Below are positions 45,365 through 57,553 of a stretch of 64,000 nucleotides of DNA, in pieces. The DNA comes from Patiria pectinifera (lineage: Eukaryota; Echinodermata; Asteroidea; Valvatida; Asterinidae): NCBI GenBank assembly GCA_029964075.1, contig CM057149.1, positions 35,732,900-35,796,899 of the forward strand. Reading direction: 5' to 3'. The position numbers and the translations under genes were made by a program. Within the stretch, counting starts at the first letter, position 1. Each line of letters begins with the position of its first letter. The notes beneath the pieces were generated by a model. That model was given only the letters and a program-made list of their open reading frames with translations, made no database searches and was not told where the DNA came from.

Positions 45365-45645
45365 CAAGTTGGAGCATGTGGTGACTGTACTCGCCTTCCA
45401 CCGCTATGGCCCAGGGTTCGATTCCTGCCCCTGTCCACATGTGGATTGGGTTTACAGTCCCTACCTGATTCCCCAGAATATTCTTCTGAGGTTTTCTTCC
45501 CACCTCTGATAAAAACTGTAATTTCTTCTAATTGTCTCTTCATTTCATTACAGATTTCTTTAGGCTTTCGAGCTACAGTGCCTAGGGCATTTTTGAGGAA
45601 TCCTTGGTTTCATTACCAGAAAGAAAGAAATAAATAAAAAATAAA
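45365..45645 (+). mobile_element. tRNA-derived SINE
   Basis: The head carries pol III promoter-like boxes: GTGGTGACTGTACTCGCC (A-box area) and GGGTTCGATTCCTGCC (B box). The body ends in GAGCTACAGTGCCTAGGGC and a tail of AAATAAATAAAA. The tail section is shared with 47,340-47,435. It lies at the 3' end of the minus-strand MYND gene. Confidence 0.75.
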
Positions 45646-46036
45646 TAGTTCCACATCGGTTTTATTAGTACATTCTGACCAAGCATGTTTTGTGTCTTGC
45701 ATCACGCTCTAATCACCAAAACCACCTGTGGTCAAACTATCAACACAATAATCGAACTGCTCATTGCCTTACTGTGCCATTATTCTTTCATTATTTCACT
45801 CCACCGCAAGCCAGGCGGGTTAAAGCCATCACCCTCGGGCAGCACACTCGTATTTCCGGCCTCGCTCGCTGCGAGCGGGTCCCTGAAAGATATTTCCGGC
45901 CTCACTTTATCCGTCATCCGTTCTGAATACTGCAAAACCTTTGCTGGTATACACGTCATCCAGCGCGAACTGGTTGAACAGTTTTTAAAATATTTGTTGT
46001 GTTCCACTCTTAAGTGTGAGTAGAGATCATCCTAAC

Positions 46037-46272
46037 TCAATCGCTAAGACACTCCAAGGCTTCCAATTTCGCTTTAGTCTCCTCCTCAATGATCTGTCTC
46101 TCCATCTGTTTCTTCATGGCCTCCACCATGGGGTCAGCCTCCCTGACCCGGAAGTGACCGAACGTGAAGCGGTCAAACTCCAGGGACCAGTCCTCGGGGA
46201 GGTCGTCCTCGATCACGCGCTGGATCCGCTCAATTTCCCTGTGCTCGTTTCGATGGCGATCCCAGTCATCCA
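46037..46272 (-). CDS. MYND-finger protein, last coding exon
   Basis: Provides the end of the MYND-like finger (VDDWDRHRNEH: the D-W-x-x-H core and the final His in place of the usual Cys). A long acidic and basic helix follows, ending EEETKAKLEALECLSD and TGA. Acceptor TTTTTCCAG. A TTTATT on the plus strand at 45,661 could be the polyadenylation signal. Confidence 0.85.
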
Positions 46273-46886
46273 CTGGAAAAAGATAAGATTGAACAATTCA
46301 ACTGAATTCTCTTCAAGTTGATGGCTTCATCAGAATGAAAGTCCCCTTTCCAAATGTGCGACGTACTGAAATACTTTTAAGTTTTAATAGCAAAACAACT
46401 GAATTACCAATTAGTATTTGTAACATCCGGCGTGGGGTATCTCGACTCTAACAATTTAGGGACCTAGCCCGACGTCGATGGACTCCCAAAATGTAACTGT
46501 CCAGGGGATGACCAATGACAAAGAATGCCTTCGTCCCAATTCATGTGAAAAACTTGTCATTTGACTGGATATTGGATGACTTGTGTTTGACATGTGACAT
46601 CTGGGGCCAATGTCATCGTAAGACGCATCTTAAGACGTGTCTTAGGAACGGTTACTCGTCTTAACTCGTGATTCATACTAGGAAATATTTCACCAAACTT
46701 AAGACGCGTTCAACACGTCCTAACTTCCTTAGCAACGCGGCTGAACTCGTCTCAACTTAAGATCAGTCTGAGGGTCGTTTTATCTCATTAAAGCATGCAT
46801 TAATTTGTATATTGTCTGGAAATCATTGCAATGTTTTCTCGTCAAAGACGAGTGTGTTGGCCTAGAGTTATAGTTTCTAATCTCAC

Positions 46887-46942
46887 CTTGGCATTTCCTG
46901 CTGCAGTAGGATCTGCAGTGATCAGCATTCCTGTCACGACAA
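46887..46942 (-). CDS. MYND-finger protein, exon with zinc-ligand core
   Basis: A 56-nt exon encoding CRDRNADHCRSYCSRKCQ, the YCSRxCQ signature of MYND fingers. Phase joins both neighbours. Acceptor TTTTCTCCAG, donor GTGAGA. Confidence 0.85.
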
Positions 46943-47052
46943 CTGGAGAAAAAACGGAGAAAAGATAAGAACTTTTAGGGATTACTCTGTAATATTTTGA
47001 CCCAAATTGATTGGAACAAAGAAGAGTGTAAGAGGAGCAACTAAGTCCTTAC

Positions 47053-47164
47053 ATCTTGCAAAACTTGAACGTTCTCTTCTCATCTTCAATCTTGTGGCAC
47101 ATGGAGCACCTCTTGTAGACATAAGGCTTCTTGAGTTTCGTGGGCTGGACTTTCTTGATTGCAG
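47053..47164 (-). CDS. MYND-finger protein, exon with first zinc ligands
   Basis: Encodes a Lys-rich stretch, then RCSMCHKIEDEKRTFKFCK, which supplies the first Cys pair and one Cys of the second pair. Acceptor TCACTTCAG, donor GTAAGG. Confidence 0.85.
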
Positions 47165-47339
47165 CTGAAGTGACAAGAACAGAACAGACAGTGAGAAATC
47201 TTACATGATCACAGAAAAATACTAAAATGTAAGATCATGGTTGACTGCTCCAAATTTGAAACAGTTAATTTATCCGCTCTCTTAAAAAGCAAAGGTTTTA
47301 CTCCAGCCAAAGATGCCATGTAATGTACAGTGTTTCTGA

Positions 47340-47435
47340 CTAGCCTCCTCTCTACAGGTTTCTTCAGGCTTGCGAGCCACAGTGCCTGGGGCGCTTTTGA
47401 GGAATCCCTGGTTTCATTTCCAGAAATAAATAATA
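47340..47435 (+). repeat. SINE 3' tail fragment
   Basis: TTGCGAGCCACAGTGCCTGG to AAATAAATAATAAC matches the tail of the SINE at 45,365-45,645. The tRNA-like head is absent. It lies in an intron of the MYND gene. Confidence 0.6.
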
Positions 47436-47520
47436 ACAATAATGTAATGTCCATAGGAATTTTAAACTTCACAAGTTGTGTGTTAAGAGATTCCACACTG
47501 ATCTTGAATGGTGAACTCAC

Positions 47521-47683
47521 ATATGGCTGGGCTGTACTCTTTGATGTATTCTGCCAGGGGACATTCCGGCGGCGGATTATCCGTCTGTTGCCGGCGTTCC
47601 TTCTCCGCGACGATGCCGCAATAGAAACGCTTCCTTTCCTCATTTGTCAGGAGGTCGATCACCGTGCGCACATCTTCCTCAAC
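47521..47683 (-). CDS. MYND-finger protein, exon 7 (counted from the distal exon)
   Basis: Encodes VEEDVRTVIDLLTNEERKRF and a Gln/Pro-rich segment ending EYIKEYSPAI. I see no named domain. Acceptor CTTTTTCAG, donor GTGAGT. Confidence 0.82.
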
Positions 47684-48526
47684 CTGAAAAAGTCATGAAT
47701 ATGCATCACGATTAAATGAATATGTATGAGGCATGGGCTTCAACTCAAAAACATTAAAACAAGAATGTCATATGAACCTAAGTGACCCATCTGCCGCATC
47801 GTCACCGTTTTCACGAAGAGCCACAAATGTGGTGTTTGAAGAAAAGCTGTTTTCGAGATAATTGCTAGAGAAGTTCTTCCTTTTTTAAAACTTCAAAAAC
47901 TTCTACTTTGCAACACCTTTATGCAGTAAGAAAACATTCACATGATTCTTTGAAAGGTAAATAATGAAATTGCATTTAATAAAAAGGGTAAACAATGTAA
48001 ACCTGGAAATTAGAATCAGCACAATAGTTCATTAGCCAAAATTAATTAGTAAAGATATGTGGCTCTTACTTTTAAGCCTTTTCGTCCAAAACGTTTTTTA
48101 CACATTAAAGGAACCCCTATCTCAGAATCTCAGAAAGTTGTCTGGACATCACCACTAGGCATCATCATCCAGTTTGACTTCACGCCGGTGCCGTGCAAGC
48201 GTGAAATTGTTCAGCTAGTTTGTGTCTCTTCGTGAAAATGCCAAATGCACTAATTGAGATGCCTGCCCCTTGTATGTAATTAAGAAATTAATGATGTTTT
48301 GCTTACAGAAGCATGTCAAAATGGTTAAGTGCGATGTTTTAAAGCGAATTAGAGAAAGAAACTGAAATAAAAAAAAATTGCCATTTTTGAAATGTTTGGT
48401 TCTTTGTGACAACGTTGACGATATATCCCTCCATAAAATGAAAGACCCTGCGCCCAAGAGCCCGCCTTAAAAGGAGACTGTATCTACACCACTGAGTGGG
48501 CACTGAGTAAGATGTTCTGAACTTAC

Positions 48527-48789
48527 ATGCTCGTCGTTTTCGTCCTTTGGTTTCCAGCGCATGTATGAGGCCGCAGGAACCTTATGTTGATGTCGGACCA
48601 CGTTGATCCTAGCGATGCCGTATTCCTGGGAGCTGAATGACTGGCTTTTGTCTAGCGGCCTGGCAACGAAGTCTAAGCTGTAGCATCCGGGCTTCTCCAG
48701 GGTTTTAATCTGGGTGAAGGTTGCAGTAGGAGAGTTATAGATGTGCTGAATACGCTGAATATTCGAATATTTGCTCATCATCCAAATAT
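48527..48789 (-). CDS. MYND-finger protein, exon 6
   Basis: 87 codons: IWMMSKYSNIQRIQHIYNSP, then CYSLDFVARPLDKSQSFSSQ, and a charged end. The exon has clear consensus splice sites (TGCTTTTCAG and GTAAGT) and joins in phase on both sides. Domain unknown. Confidence 0.82.
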
Positions 48790-49183
48790 CTGAAAAGCAC
48801 CTTTTCCATTCGCATTTTCCAAAAAAATGGATGCTGTCTCAAGACGATGAAAAACGTCCACGCAACGTCCTCGTTTCTCTTGATACACGCAAGCATCTTT
48901 GTAAGGTATTTTCCAAGTCAGTCATGTTCTCATATCTACACTAAATGATATTGTGAATAATGCTATCAATAGAATCTTAAAGAAAAGATAGTTAGATTGC
49001 GTTCGACAGTTTTGAAAATAAGTTTGGGCTACACATTTTGTTTATGGATGGTCTTGCTACCCAAAATAAAATGTTTTTATTTATAACACCTCACCCACAG
49101 ATTCTGTGTCTTCATTGGCCGACAGCGAGTCACATATGGTACTTTCTAATTTTGCTATCTTTCAGTGCACGGCCGAAAGAACT

Positions 49184-49640
49184 ATACCCGTAGCAACCAA
49201 AGTATTATACCATTAGCAACCGAAGTACTATTCCCATGATACGATCGTGTGCAAATGCATGCCAGTGTGCGCGTTTAGCGTTGCGCATGGCGCGTATTGT
49301 TTCCAAAGAGAGAGCGCCACAGAGTTGGGTTCAAACATTTCGTGAAGGGGTTGTTTGAAAGAGAATACATATACTTGCCACCAATTTTGTATTGAAATTG
49401 AAGTTTATTTTAATTGTGTTCAGATTTTTTAAATTTAAAATATTAAAACCATGCAGAATCTGTGGGTGAAGTGTTATAAAACAAATACTGAATGCTTTAT
49501 CTCGTGGTGAAGTAAACTAGCCTCCCTCGGTGATCCATGGAGCCTTCTATTTTCCCTCGGCGAAAATAGAATGTCCATGGATCACCTCGGGAGGCTAGTT
49601 TTACTACACCACTCGAAGCAGTCAATATTTGTATACTACT
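49184..49640. repeat. Foldback-type dispersed repeat, copy 2
   Basis: Closely similar to 1-415, with the hairpin at about 49,520-49,605 (ACTAGCCTCCCTCGGTGATC and its complement) and the shared CAAATGCATGCCAGTGTGCG region. Confidence 0.65.
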
Positions 49641-49979
49641 TACACTGTATTTTCTTCTCCTTTCTGCATTTGAAAGCAATTCTAAAGAAGAAAAAAGATA
49701 ATTAGGGCTGTCAAAAATGTACCGAAGATCTGATCTTCCACCGACTATTCAAATTTTTTTTTACCACTTTTAGGTTATTGGACTCACTCAAGTAATAAGC
49801 GATGTTTAAAACCAACAGGAATGTCATGGAGAGACGGCAGGTTTTAAAACATTTTTTTTTAGGGGACATTTGGGTAAAACAACGATGAAGACAACAAAAT
49901 GCAATACAAAAATAAAGATGGTAAGCACTCTTAATATAATGCGTTGTCGCTTTACAACCGCATTGATTTGCATGGCACT

Positions 49980-50235
49980 AACTGAAAAATGTGTTTTATT
50001 ACAAAAAGAGGGTCGTTAGAATTGAAATTTATTGAAAAGTTGAACAAAGAAATTGATTGGAGCTGGGTTTGAACCTGCGACCTCCGGATAACCGTTCCGG
50101 TGCTTTTCCCAACTGAGCTATCCAGCCCTATGTTGGTGGTTCCCCAATTGGTCAACATCCCTGCTCGAGGAGCACTGGAATGGTTATCTGGAGGTCGCAG
50201 GTTCAGGCCCTGCTCCAGTCAATTTCTTTGTTTAA
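49980..50235. repeat. Foldback containing two inverted tRNA-like segments
   Basis: On the minus strand, about 50,066-50,132 resembles a tRNA: a GGGCTGG acceptor arm paired with CCAGCTC, TAGCTCAGTTGGG as A box, and GCAGGTTCAAACC as B box. A shorter inverted copy (TCTGGAGGTCGCAGGTTC onward) is at 50,180-50,235, with TCAATTTCTTTGTT following both. The anticodon loop lacks the usual T33, so a functional tRNA is unlikely. Confidence 0.65.
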
Positions 50236-50319
50236 CTTTTCAGTTGTTATAATTCACCTAGTCAGTTTCCCTGTGTGGTTCATTTTAAGAATTAAAAGTA
50301 GACGTCTTAAAGTTACAGA

Positions 50320-50625
50320 AGAGGAGTGACATGGCCTAGCAGTTGAGAGCACCAACTCATGCTCTGGTGTTTCAGAGGCAGCAGTGGTGTTGGTTCAAAC
50401 CCCGGTCTGGACACTTGTGCCCTTGAGCAAGGCACTTTACCATTATTGCTTCATCCTTCGGATGGGACGTAAAGCCGTAGGTCCCATGTGTTGTGTAAAG
50501 TAATATACGTAAAAGAACCCAGTGACACTTATCGCTAAGAGAAAGGGGTTTGCCCCGGTGTTTCTGGCCTCCTGTATAAACTCCCACGCGGAGTATTTAG
50601 GAGAAGAACCAACCCAGAACCAAGA
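50320..50625 (+). mobile_element. tRNA-derived SINE with conserved central domain
   Basis: The A-box region TGGCCTAGCAGTTGAGAGC and B box GGTTCAAACCCCGG form the tRNA head. The body (CTTGAGCAAGGCACTTTACC, TCCTTCGGATGGGACGTAAA) resembles a SINE core widespread in marine invertebrates. It lies in an intron of the MYND gene. Confidence 0.8.
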
Positions 50626-50870
50626 ACTCATTTTTGAGTGATATAAACAACACTCTGGACAGGAACAAAACAAAGGAACAAAATGAAAGAGGAGCCAGAA
50701 ACTACACAATCACCATGAGGATTTCAATAAATAAATAGCACATTTTCCCCCAAATGTCTTAACTTTTTACACACGTATTCTCAATTTATCATTTTCCAAG
50801 CTTGGGCAGGGAGCCCTGCCCACGGCCTTGCCACCCCCCCCCCCTCTTCAAGACGCCCATGATTGCTTAC

Positions 50871-51165
50871 GGTTCTTGCTCTCCAACTGCAGGCACGGCA
50901 GGTATTGATTGATGAAGTCCTCGCCGTATTTCTCCATCTCTTGCCTACTGATCTCCTGCCGGCTCACTGACCTGATATCAGGATCCACCTCGCTGGCGAG
51001 CAGCTTGAAGGCCTCATCTGAGAACTCGTAGCGGAGGAACATGTCGCAGGGCGGAGGCACCCAGTAGGAATGCTGGTCCTCGGTTTCGCTGGCCTCCATC
51101 CACTTGCGTAGGAGCACGCTCAGGGAGGCCGCTAGTCGCAGGTAGATCGGACAGAAAACCCACGC
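50871..51165 (-). CDS. MYND-finger protein, exon 5 (largest)
   Basis: 98 codons: AWVFCPIYLRLAASLSVLLR, WVPPPCDMFLRYEFSDEAF, and a charged C-terminal half ending QYLPCLQLESKN. Acceptor AACTCTGCAG; the donor GTAAGC leaves one nucleotide, matching exon 6. Domain unrecognised. Confidence 0.83.
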
Positions 51166-51514
51166 CTGCAGAGTTAAAAGGTCCATGAAGTGAATTTTAC
51201 AATGTCGCAAACATGTGAGGCATTCTGGCAAAATGAGACGGAACTGGGCACTTGCCATAGCGGGAAAAATGCCCCCAAAAATGAGTACTGATAACCTTTG
51301 ATACAGTGGCGTAGCAAGGTTATTTTCATTGGGGGAGGGGGGGGGGGAATTTCTTGAAAAGGGCACTTGCACATCCATGCTGAAATGTGGAACTTTTTTT
51401 TCTTCTGGACACTTGGCCTCTGTAAAATCAAATGGGGGGGGGGGGGAGGACTGGTATCATCCTTTGATGGGGGCGCTGTTCAAAACTGACTATGTACACT
51501 AACGAACAATACAT

Positions 51515-51960
51515 GGTGCTTTTCAGAGCCCGCTTTTTAGTTCAAATTTTCGTAAACTGCATTTACTTAAAACATAAATGTTTCATGCTTTTCCTGACAA
51601 ATGAGGGCACTGTTGCTGTGATGTCACATTAGGCACACACTCTTTGGATTAGGATTTTTCTCTTCAAACTGTAAACCCAAAACTCTGCTTATAGAAACAT
51701 TTGTGCATAATGTGTTTTCATTGTCTATAAAACAACAGTGAATCACTGAGAGCAGGGAAGTTACCACAGCAAACCCCTAAAAGAATTTTCTGCCTTGAAT
51801 GACATCACAGTTTTTCATGGACATGGGAATTTGCATAAGCATAAAAACCAAAAAGGCACCCAAACCAGTTTAAAAATCAAGTTAAATGGGACACAAAGGT
51901 ACATATCAAGGATTGCATATTGAAAAATTCCATTAAATGGTCCCTTTAACATTAAGCCTT
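51515..51960. repeat. Dispersed repeat also present inverted at 32,366-32,815
   Basis: Segments such as AAATGGGACACAAAGGTACA, GGATTGCATATTGAAAAAT and CATTAAATGGTCCC recur as reverse complements in the U12 intron of the MyTH4-FERM gene. The termini suggest a TTAAATGG-type inverted repeat. Noncoding. Confidence 0.6.
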
Positions 51961-52086
51961 CGAGTTTTTGTTCAACCAAGTCAATTTTCTTGTTTAAAAT
52001 TTGGAGATAAAAAAGTTGATTATTAAAATTGACAATGGAATGCAGGGTGGTTCTTTGAGTGGGGATAATTACAAATCTTTTAATAC

Positions 52087-52178
52087 CTTGACTCTAGCAA
52101 AAGGTCCAACGCTTTGATCTTTTGCAAATACTTTCCTGTAAACCTCCCGACACTCCGCTTTACAAAAGGGATCTTGAG
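52087..52178 (-). CDS. MYND-finger protein, exon 4
   Basis: QDPFCKAECREVYRKVFAKD to PFARVK. It contains C-x3-C (FCKAEC), which may be a metal-binding pair. Phase is continuous on both sides; acceptor ATCACCCAG, donor GTATTA. Confidence 0.8.
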
Positions 52179-52342
52179 CTGGGTGATTAAAAGGGAAAGA
52201 CACACTTCACAAAAGGAAACGATTCAAAATTCATTGCACCAACAAGAGGTTAGAAAGTAGAGATTAATATCGTAGCACATTATGGGAAAAAAGTCAATAA
52301 CGGCACACCAAGCAATATTCATTTTGCACAGGAACATGCAGA

Positions 52343-52862
52343 TTTAAAGCTATAGTCCATCATTTGTAATTAGTGCATTTTGTTCGTTTGAAGCAACAAA
52401 AGTGTTCAAAATCTAATGGAGGATACTGAACAACTTACTTGATGAAGTTTCAGCTCAGCTTCAGCTTCATATTCCGAGAAAAATAGCATTCTAGGATCTC
52501 AATTTAAAATCAAAAGTTCCTAAATCATGTTTCGAATTGTTTTGAATTGCAGCTTTACGCGATGTCGCGCACTGATCCGACGAATTATAGCAACCGCGCG
52601 CGCCTGTGCATCGTTCCAATGCTTGTGCGCGCTGCGCCGAATAACAAAACGAACAACTAATTTAAATTTTCCTACGGTGCTTCTTAAGAAGCACCGTTGG
52701 AAATGCCTTCTTTCGTTGATTTCTTCAAAATGAGAGCTTGCCAGAAAGGATAATTTCACAGGGAGTTTAGTCCCCTTACTATCTTTCAACCAGTATGCTT
52801 TTCAACAATAATTACGCCAGTTACTTTTTTGGATAGCTGCAAATGATGGACTCTGGCTTTAA
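52343..52862. mobile_element. About 530-bp MITE family copy
   Basis: Starts TTTAAAGCTATAGTCCATCA and ends AATGATGGACTCTGGCTTTAA. Best-preserved termini of the family. It lies in the intron between exons 3 and 4 of the MYND gene. Confidence 0.75.
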
Positions 52863-54142
52863 CCTTTTGGGGCATGTGTGACTCAAGTCAGAATTATAGG
52901 GTGTGCATCAGAGCCAGGTACCCGACTCCCCGACCGCTGATGTCAGGAACTGGTTCCAGATTATGGGATCGGGTATCCATAACCAACTTGACAAATTGCT
53001 TAGTAACTTCTCAGACAATGAAAAAGACAATGACAAAGAAAGGCTTTGACTGCCATTTGTGGGGAATTTTCAAAATGAAAAGCAGGCTACATGGCAAATC
53101 AAAACAGATTTCACGTTAATTTTAACAAGGTAACGTTTTTTTTGTCATCTTTAATTTTGATAAGACCATCTTTTATGGGTACCTGGATACCCGTGTTTTA
53201 CTTCATCTGGTTCCCCTACTACCTGTAAATCCACACCTCTAGTCAGAAATTTTGTTTAAATAAAGGCCAGGTTTTTTTGACTGCTGTACATAGGTTTGCC
53301 ACAGTTAAGATTACTTTAATAAACTGCAGGATAGAATTTGAAGGATATCGACCTAGAATTGAAAAGTGGCTTCTTCAAGAAAAATGTGAATTATTCCTTT
53401 TAATTGTTTTTTCGATCACAAAATATAAAAATTTTATTGGACTCCAACTGCTTCAGTGAGTATGTGAACAAAACAACATTTTTCTTTAAACGGGGCTGGC
53501 ACAGGGAGTGTTTATGCTTTTGTTTTTGTTTTTGTTTACCCCGTTTCTTGGTATCAATGGTGTTGAGCAGGTGCTGGTGGTTGCCGATAATTGCCATGTC
53601 TTCTATGAAGGCTTTTGTTCTGGTTGCAGGTTTTGTTCTGGTTGCAGTTTTCGTAGCTTGTGAGGGACAGAAGAGGAAGAAACAAAACAAAACCACTGTG
53701 ACTTTCAAATTTCCGGACACAATTTGATGAGGTATTCATGGTCTGCTGTCCGTGAAATGTTCTAAAGTTGGAGGTTGAAGTTTTCTTGACTGATGAGTTT
53801 CTAGATAGCTAGGCTAAGGAACAATTGGAGTTACTTGTACGCAAATAAACCATATATTTGAATATTTGATTTTCAATCGGATATCCCCATAGCATTGTTT
53901 AATTTGAATATTAAAAAGATGTGACCAGTCTTGAGATGTGCCGCACTTTTGTTGAAAGCCATTATCGCGCACAATTTGAGAGTAAGCTAATTAGCTCAAA
54001 CTATTTCTTCTGTAAAATTCGTCACATATCAGCCACCGCTATCTGTTCTTTAAATTATTTTAACAATCTCTTTGCCAATTTGCAACAAGTGCAGGTGCTT
54101 GCAAATCTCAATCAATGTCCGGTTTAGGATGGTGCATGTTTA

Positions 54143-54502
54143 GGCCAAAAAAAACAGTCTCCTGTTTCTGGTATGGAGCTTGCCCAAAAAGTGGTGCGGC
54201 GACGTGACTTTTTTTTTTTTACTTTTTTTCTTCAAATGTGGGCTGATGACTGCAAACGGTGCCCGACTAAACTTAGTGCAAATATATGGGAGTTCAGATA
54301 GGCCACATGAAGCTTATTCTCGATCGTAACCCCATTTAAAAACACTTTAAAATTGTGCAGCAGCAGGATTCCAGTCAAACCAGTGAGTTTGGCGGTTTTG
54401 AGACATCATCTTTCATTGAAAAAAAAACTTTTTCATTTTGCCGACGCGCATGGCTATGGCGACACGCACGCATACCAGAAACCGGAGAAATTTGTTTTGG
54501 CC
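54143..54502. mobile_element. Harbinger-like MITE (TTA target duplication)
   Basis: GGCC ends flanked by TTA on both sides, with inner GTTTCTGGTATG repeats. Closely similar to 26,718-27,089. Intronic. Confidence 0.7.
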
Positions 54503-54809
54503 TTAGCTTGATCGGCCCATTTTGAATATTCTAATATTTGATCAAGTCCAAGTTAAAATAATCAAATACTAAATTATTCAAACATGCACAGCCTTAGTTA
54601 CTTGGCAATTTTTTAAAACTTATTTTGTCTTGAGGAACTTGCAAAACTGGCATGGTTAAACTGTGTCCGACTAGTTATGAAACTAAGTCTTGAATGAGAG
54701 AAATATATGAGGGTTAAAAAGTTCTGTTCCGAATTATATTATCGTGTATTTGGAAATACATTTCTTCTAAAAAAAACGTCAGCAAAGTTATGTCTTAAAT
54801 GTAACTTAC

Positions 54810-54873
54810 AGCTCAAAATCTGCTTATCCAGGTAGCCAAATCCATCCAGCACCACCTCTTTGTAGGAATCGCC
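54810..54873 (-). CDS. MYND-finger protein, exon 3
   Basis: GDSYKEVVLDGFGYLDKQIL, a 64-nt exon with acceptor TTTTGTGCAG and donor GTAAGT. Its last nucleotide completes a Ser codon with exon 4. Confidence 0.8.
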
Positions 54874-57009
54874 CTGCACAAAATGGAATTATTAAATTTA
54901 AAGTCTCTCCAATACTGGCAATTGACAAGCCTATAGGTTGGCATGTACGTCCGGGAATTTTTTTTTTCACATTGGCTTTTATCTAGCTCCCTGACTTGTG
55001 TTCTTGAAACCCAATGGTTCTCGAGTCTGGAGTGCTGAATGGACATAGCAACCAATGAAAACTGACGTCACTCTGTCCTGAACTACTGCTTAGTTCATTG
55101 CATTTTTTTTTTTATTTTAAAATCCCCCCCCCCTAAATTACAATATATCTTTGATTTCTCTTAATGTTCGTGCATCTTGATTTCATGTGGGTTTTGGTAA
55201 AATAGTATACAAATGTTGCATCAAACTGAATTGACTTGAACATCATATTCACAGTAGGCTTCGTACAATGGATCAGGGTTTTGGCGTTTGAATGGATCTG
55301 GGTAACAGTGTTCTCCAACTTTGAAAATTAAAGGTCGGTGCGCCGTCAAAAAGCGGAGGGGGGGGGGGCACTATACTTATGGGCGCTATTTGCAGTCATA
55401 CATTTTTTTATGCTAGGGGGCGCTATTTGCAGATGAACATGTAATTTACGTACGGATAACAGTTTTTAGACCATTTCTAACACAGTAACACTATTAATTA
55501 AGTACATATACTGGCTCAGCATCATCTTTTTTTAACACATCAGTGACCAGGGACTCTGAGGCAGTTTGGCCTTGAGATTTTTGACCTGATTGATTGCTAC
55601 AATGGGCAGGCTTGTCAGTTTGACAAGTGTTGCGTGTTATTGCCTTTTGCAGAGTTTCTGGCCAAATATACTCTGGAGGGTAAGGGTAGTCCCACTTGTT
55701 TGTCTTTTTTTTGCGGGCAACTTTTTAAGCTTGGCGGCAGCTTGTGAAGCTTGGCGGGTGCCTCAGAAAGCTTGGCGGGGCACCAGGTTATTTTTACAGG
55801 TTAGAGAACATTGGGTTAAGCTATGGCCAGCGATGTGCACCGCTGATGATACAGCATAATGGCCTTGCAATTAAGGCTAGGGTTGGGATGGTGGTTGAGG
55901 GGCTTGGGCCATGGTAGTTGGGCCAGCTGGGGTGGACTTGATTAGAAAAAAAATCAACCTTTTCTTTAGGGTGAGCAATGAGGCTATTGTCGATGCAATG
56001 TGCCTTGAAGGATACAAGGTAACGTCTCCAAAAGAGTTGCCCCTGAAATAAAAAAACAAACAAACAAACAAATTAATATTTTATGATGAAACAAGAGTTA
56101 GATACATATGAATACCAATGCCATGACGCTGACAAATTTTAAACCTAGTCTGAAAATATAAGAAAACACACATTGTACAGTGTCCTCAATACACGAAAAA
56201 GTGGAAATTTGTGATAGAAACTGAAATGGCAAATGAAACAAGTTGTCCAACACTTCTTAGTGCTAAACGTCTGGTACCAAGTGTCTGTTTTTGTGTCTTA
56301 AATTCTGCTCCTTGCTGCAAAAGCTGAAGAAACATCCTAAAGCTGCAAATTTGAATTGGGACTCAGTTCTCTAAAAAATAACTCTGGAACTTATCTTTGC
56401 CCGTTGAAAACTGTAGACAGTTTTGTTGCCTAATGAAAAATTAAAAATTAGTATTGGCATTAAATCTGGATTTTTTTTAACATTCTGTTTTAATTCCACT
56501 ATGCGGTTTCGATTTTGGAGACCGGATATTCGAAACCACCCTTAAAAAACAATAAGCCTTAATATTTTTTTTTGACACAGGCTAAAGAAAACAACTGGAA
56601 CATCCCCCAATTTGCTCAATAATCTCTGATTGTAACTGCACTCACTTGCTAGTGGTCTTCTTGGTTCATGAATAGCCTGCCCATTCACATATCAGAGAGT
56701 TCCCATCCATTCTTTTCAACATTACAGCTCTGGAGTGTTTTTGTAAAGGCCCAGTGGTCATTGAATCCTGCAATCTCTACCCAGTCATTGGGAGGGCATT
56801 TCATGCAGCACCTCACTCGTCACATTTTGTTGGCACGACTGTGAGCTGGATGGGAACTTCCGGAGGAATCAGATAACCGTTATTCAGTTTGAAAAAAATA
56901 GGATAACTGAATTTTGAAATCTCTGATTTCTTCCACCACTAATCAAAACTTGGCTCAGTTTGTTTTGCTTGTTCGGTGGAGTTCTCCACTTGGGGTTTGG
57001 TCTATCTTG

Positions 57010-57345
57010 GCATTGGTGGCTAGTGCGTAAAGCGCTCGCCTCTCACCACTGTGGCCCTGGTTCGTTCCCGGCTCGGACCATATGTGAGTAGAGTTGTGCG
57101 TTGGTTCTCTCCTGTGCCTCGAGGGTTTTTCTCCGGGCCCTCCGGTTTTTCTCACTCCAAAAAAATCAAAACTTTCCGATCCCTGGCTGTGCTCCGTGGT
57201 CATATATGGGTCACATGGCTGGCTGCCAAAGGCGCCTTTACATGCCTACGGCTCAACCACGTTGTAGCCGCGTCCTTCACAATGCAGCTTCTCAGCTGCG
57301 AGTAAGGATGATTAGCCTCCCAAATTAGGATTATTATTATGTAGT
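57010..57345 (+). mobile_element. tRNA-derived SINE
   Basis: Head with GGTGGCTAGTGCGTAAAGCG (A-box area) and CTGGTTCGTTCCCGG (B box). The body includes GAGGGTTTTTCTCCGGGCCC, and the tail ends TTAGGATTATTATTATG. Its open frames are by-products. Confidence 0.75.
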
Positions 57346-57363
57346 TAAAATAATTCTTCAAAC

Positions 57364-57553
57364 CTGATCTTCCATCATGCGTTCAAATGCTGATTTGTGC
57401 TTGTTGAAGAACACGTAGGAGTCGGTGCACAGCTCATCCCCAAAGAGGCAGTAGTCTGTGTGGTTGATGACGATATATCTCATGGTGATAGATGCTCCTG
57501 ATCGGACAGTCAAAAACTTCAAAGTCAGCTGGGTGTCTACTCCCGAGCTCCTG
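57364..57553 (-). CDS. MYND-finger protein, first confidently coding exon
   Basis: Gene overview: nine firm exons on the minus strand down to 46,037. Translation from the ATG at 57,481-57,483 gives 466 aa; the frame is also open upstream through this exon to the acceptor at 57,554. This exon encodes TQLTLKFLTVRSGASITMRY, HTDYCLFGDELCTDSYVFF and NKHKSAFERMMEDQ. The protein has about 330 residues of unrecognised sequence, a MYND-type zinc finger near residues 345-400, and an alpha-helical charged tail. MYND fingers bind proline-rich partner peptides. I cannot name the orthologue. Donor GTTTGA is weak. Confidence 0.75.

Noticed and set aside
53400..53739. Overlapping 60-107 aa open frames on both strands
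   Set aside because: Low-complexity GTTTTTGTTTTTG-type sequence in an intron of the MYND gene, with no splice sites consistent with that gene.
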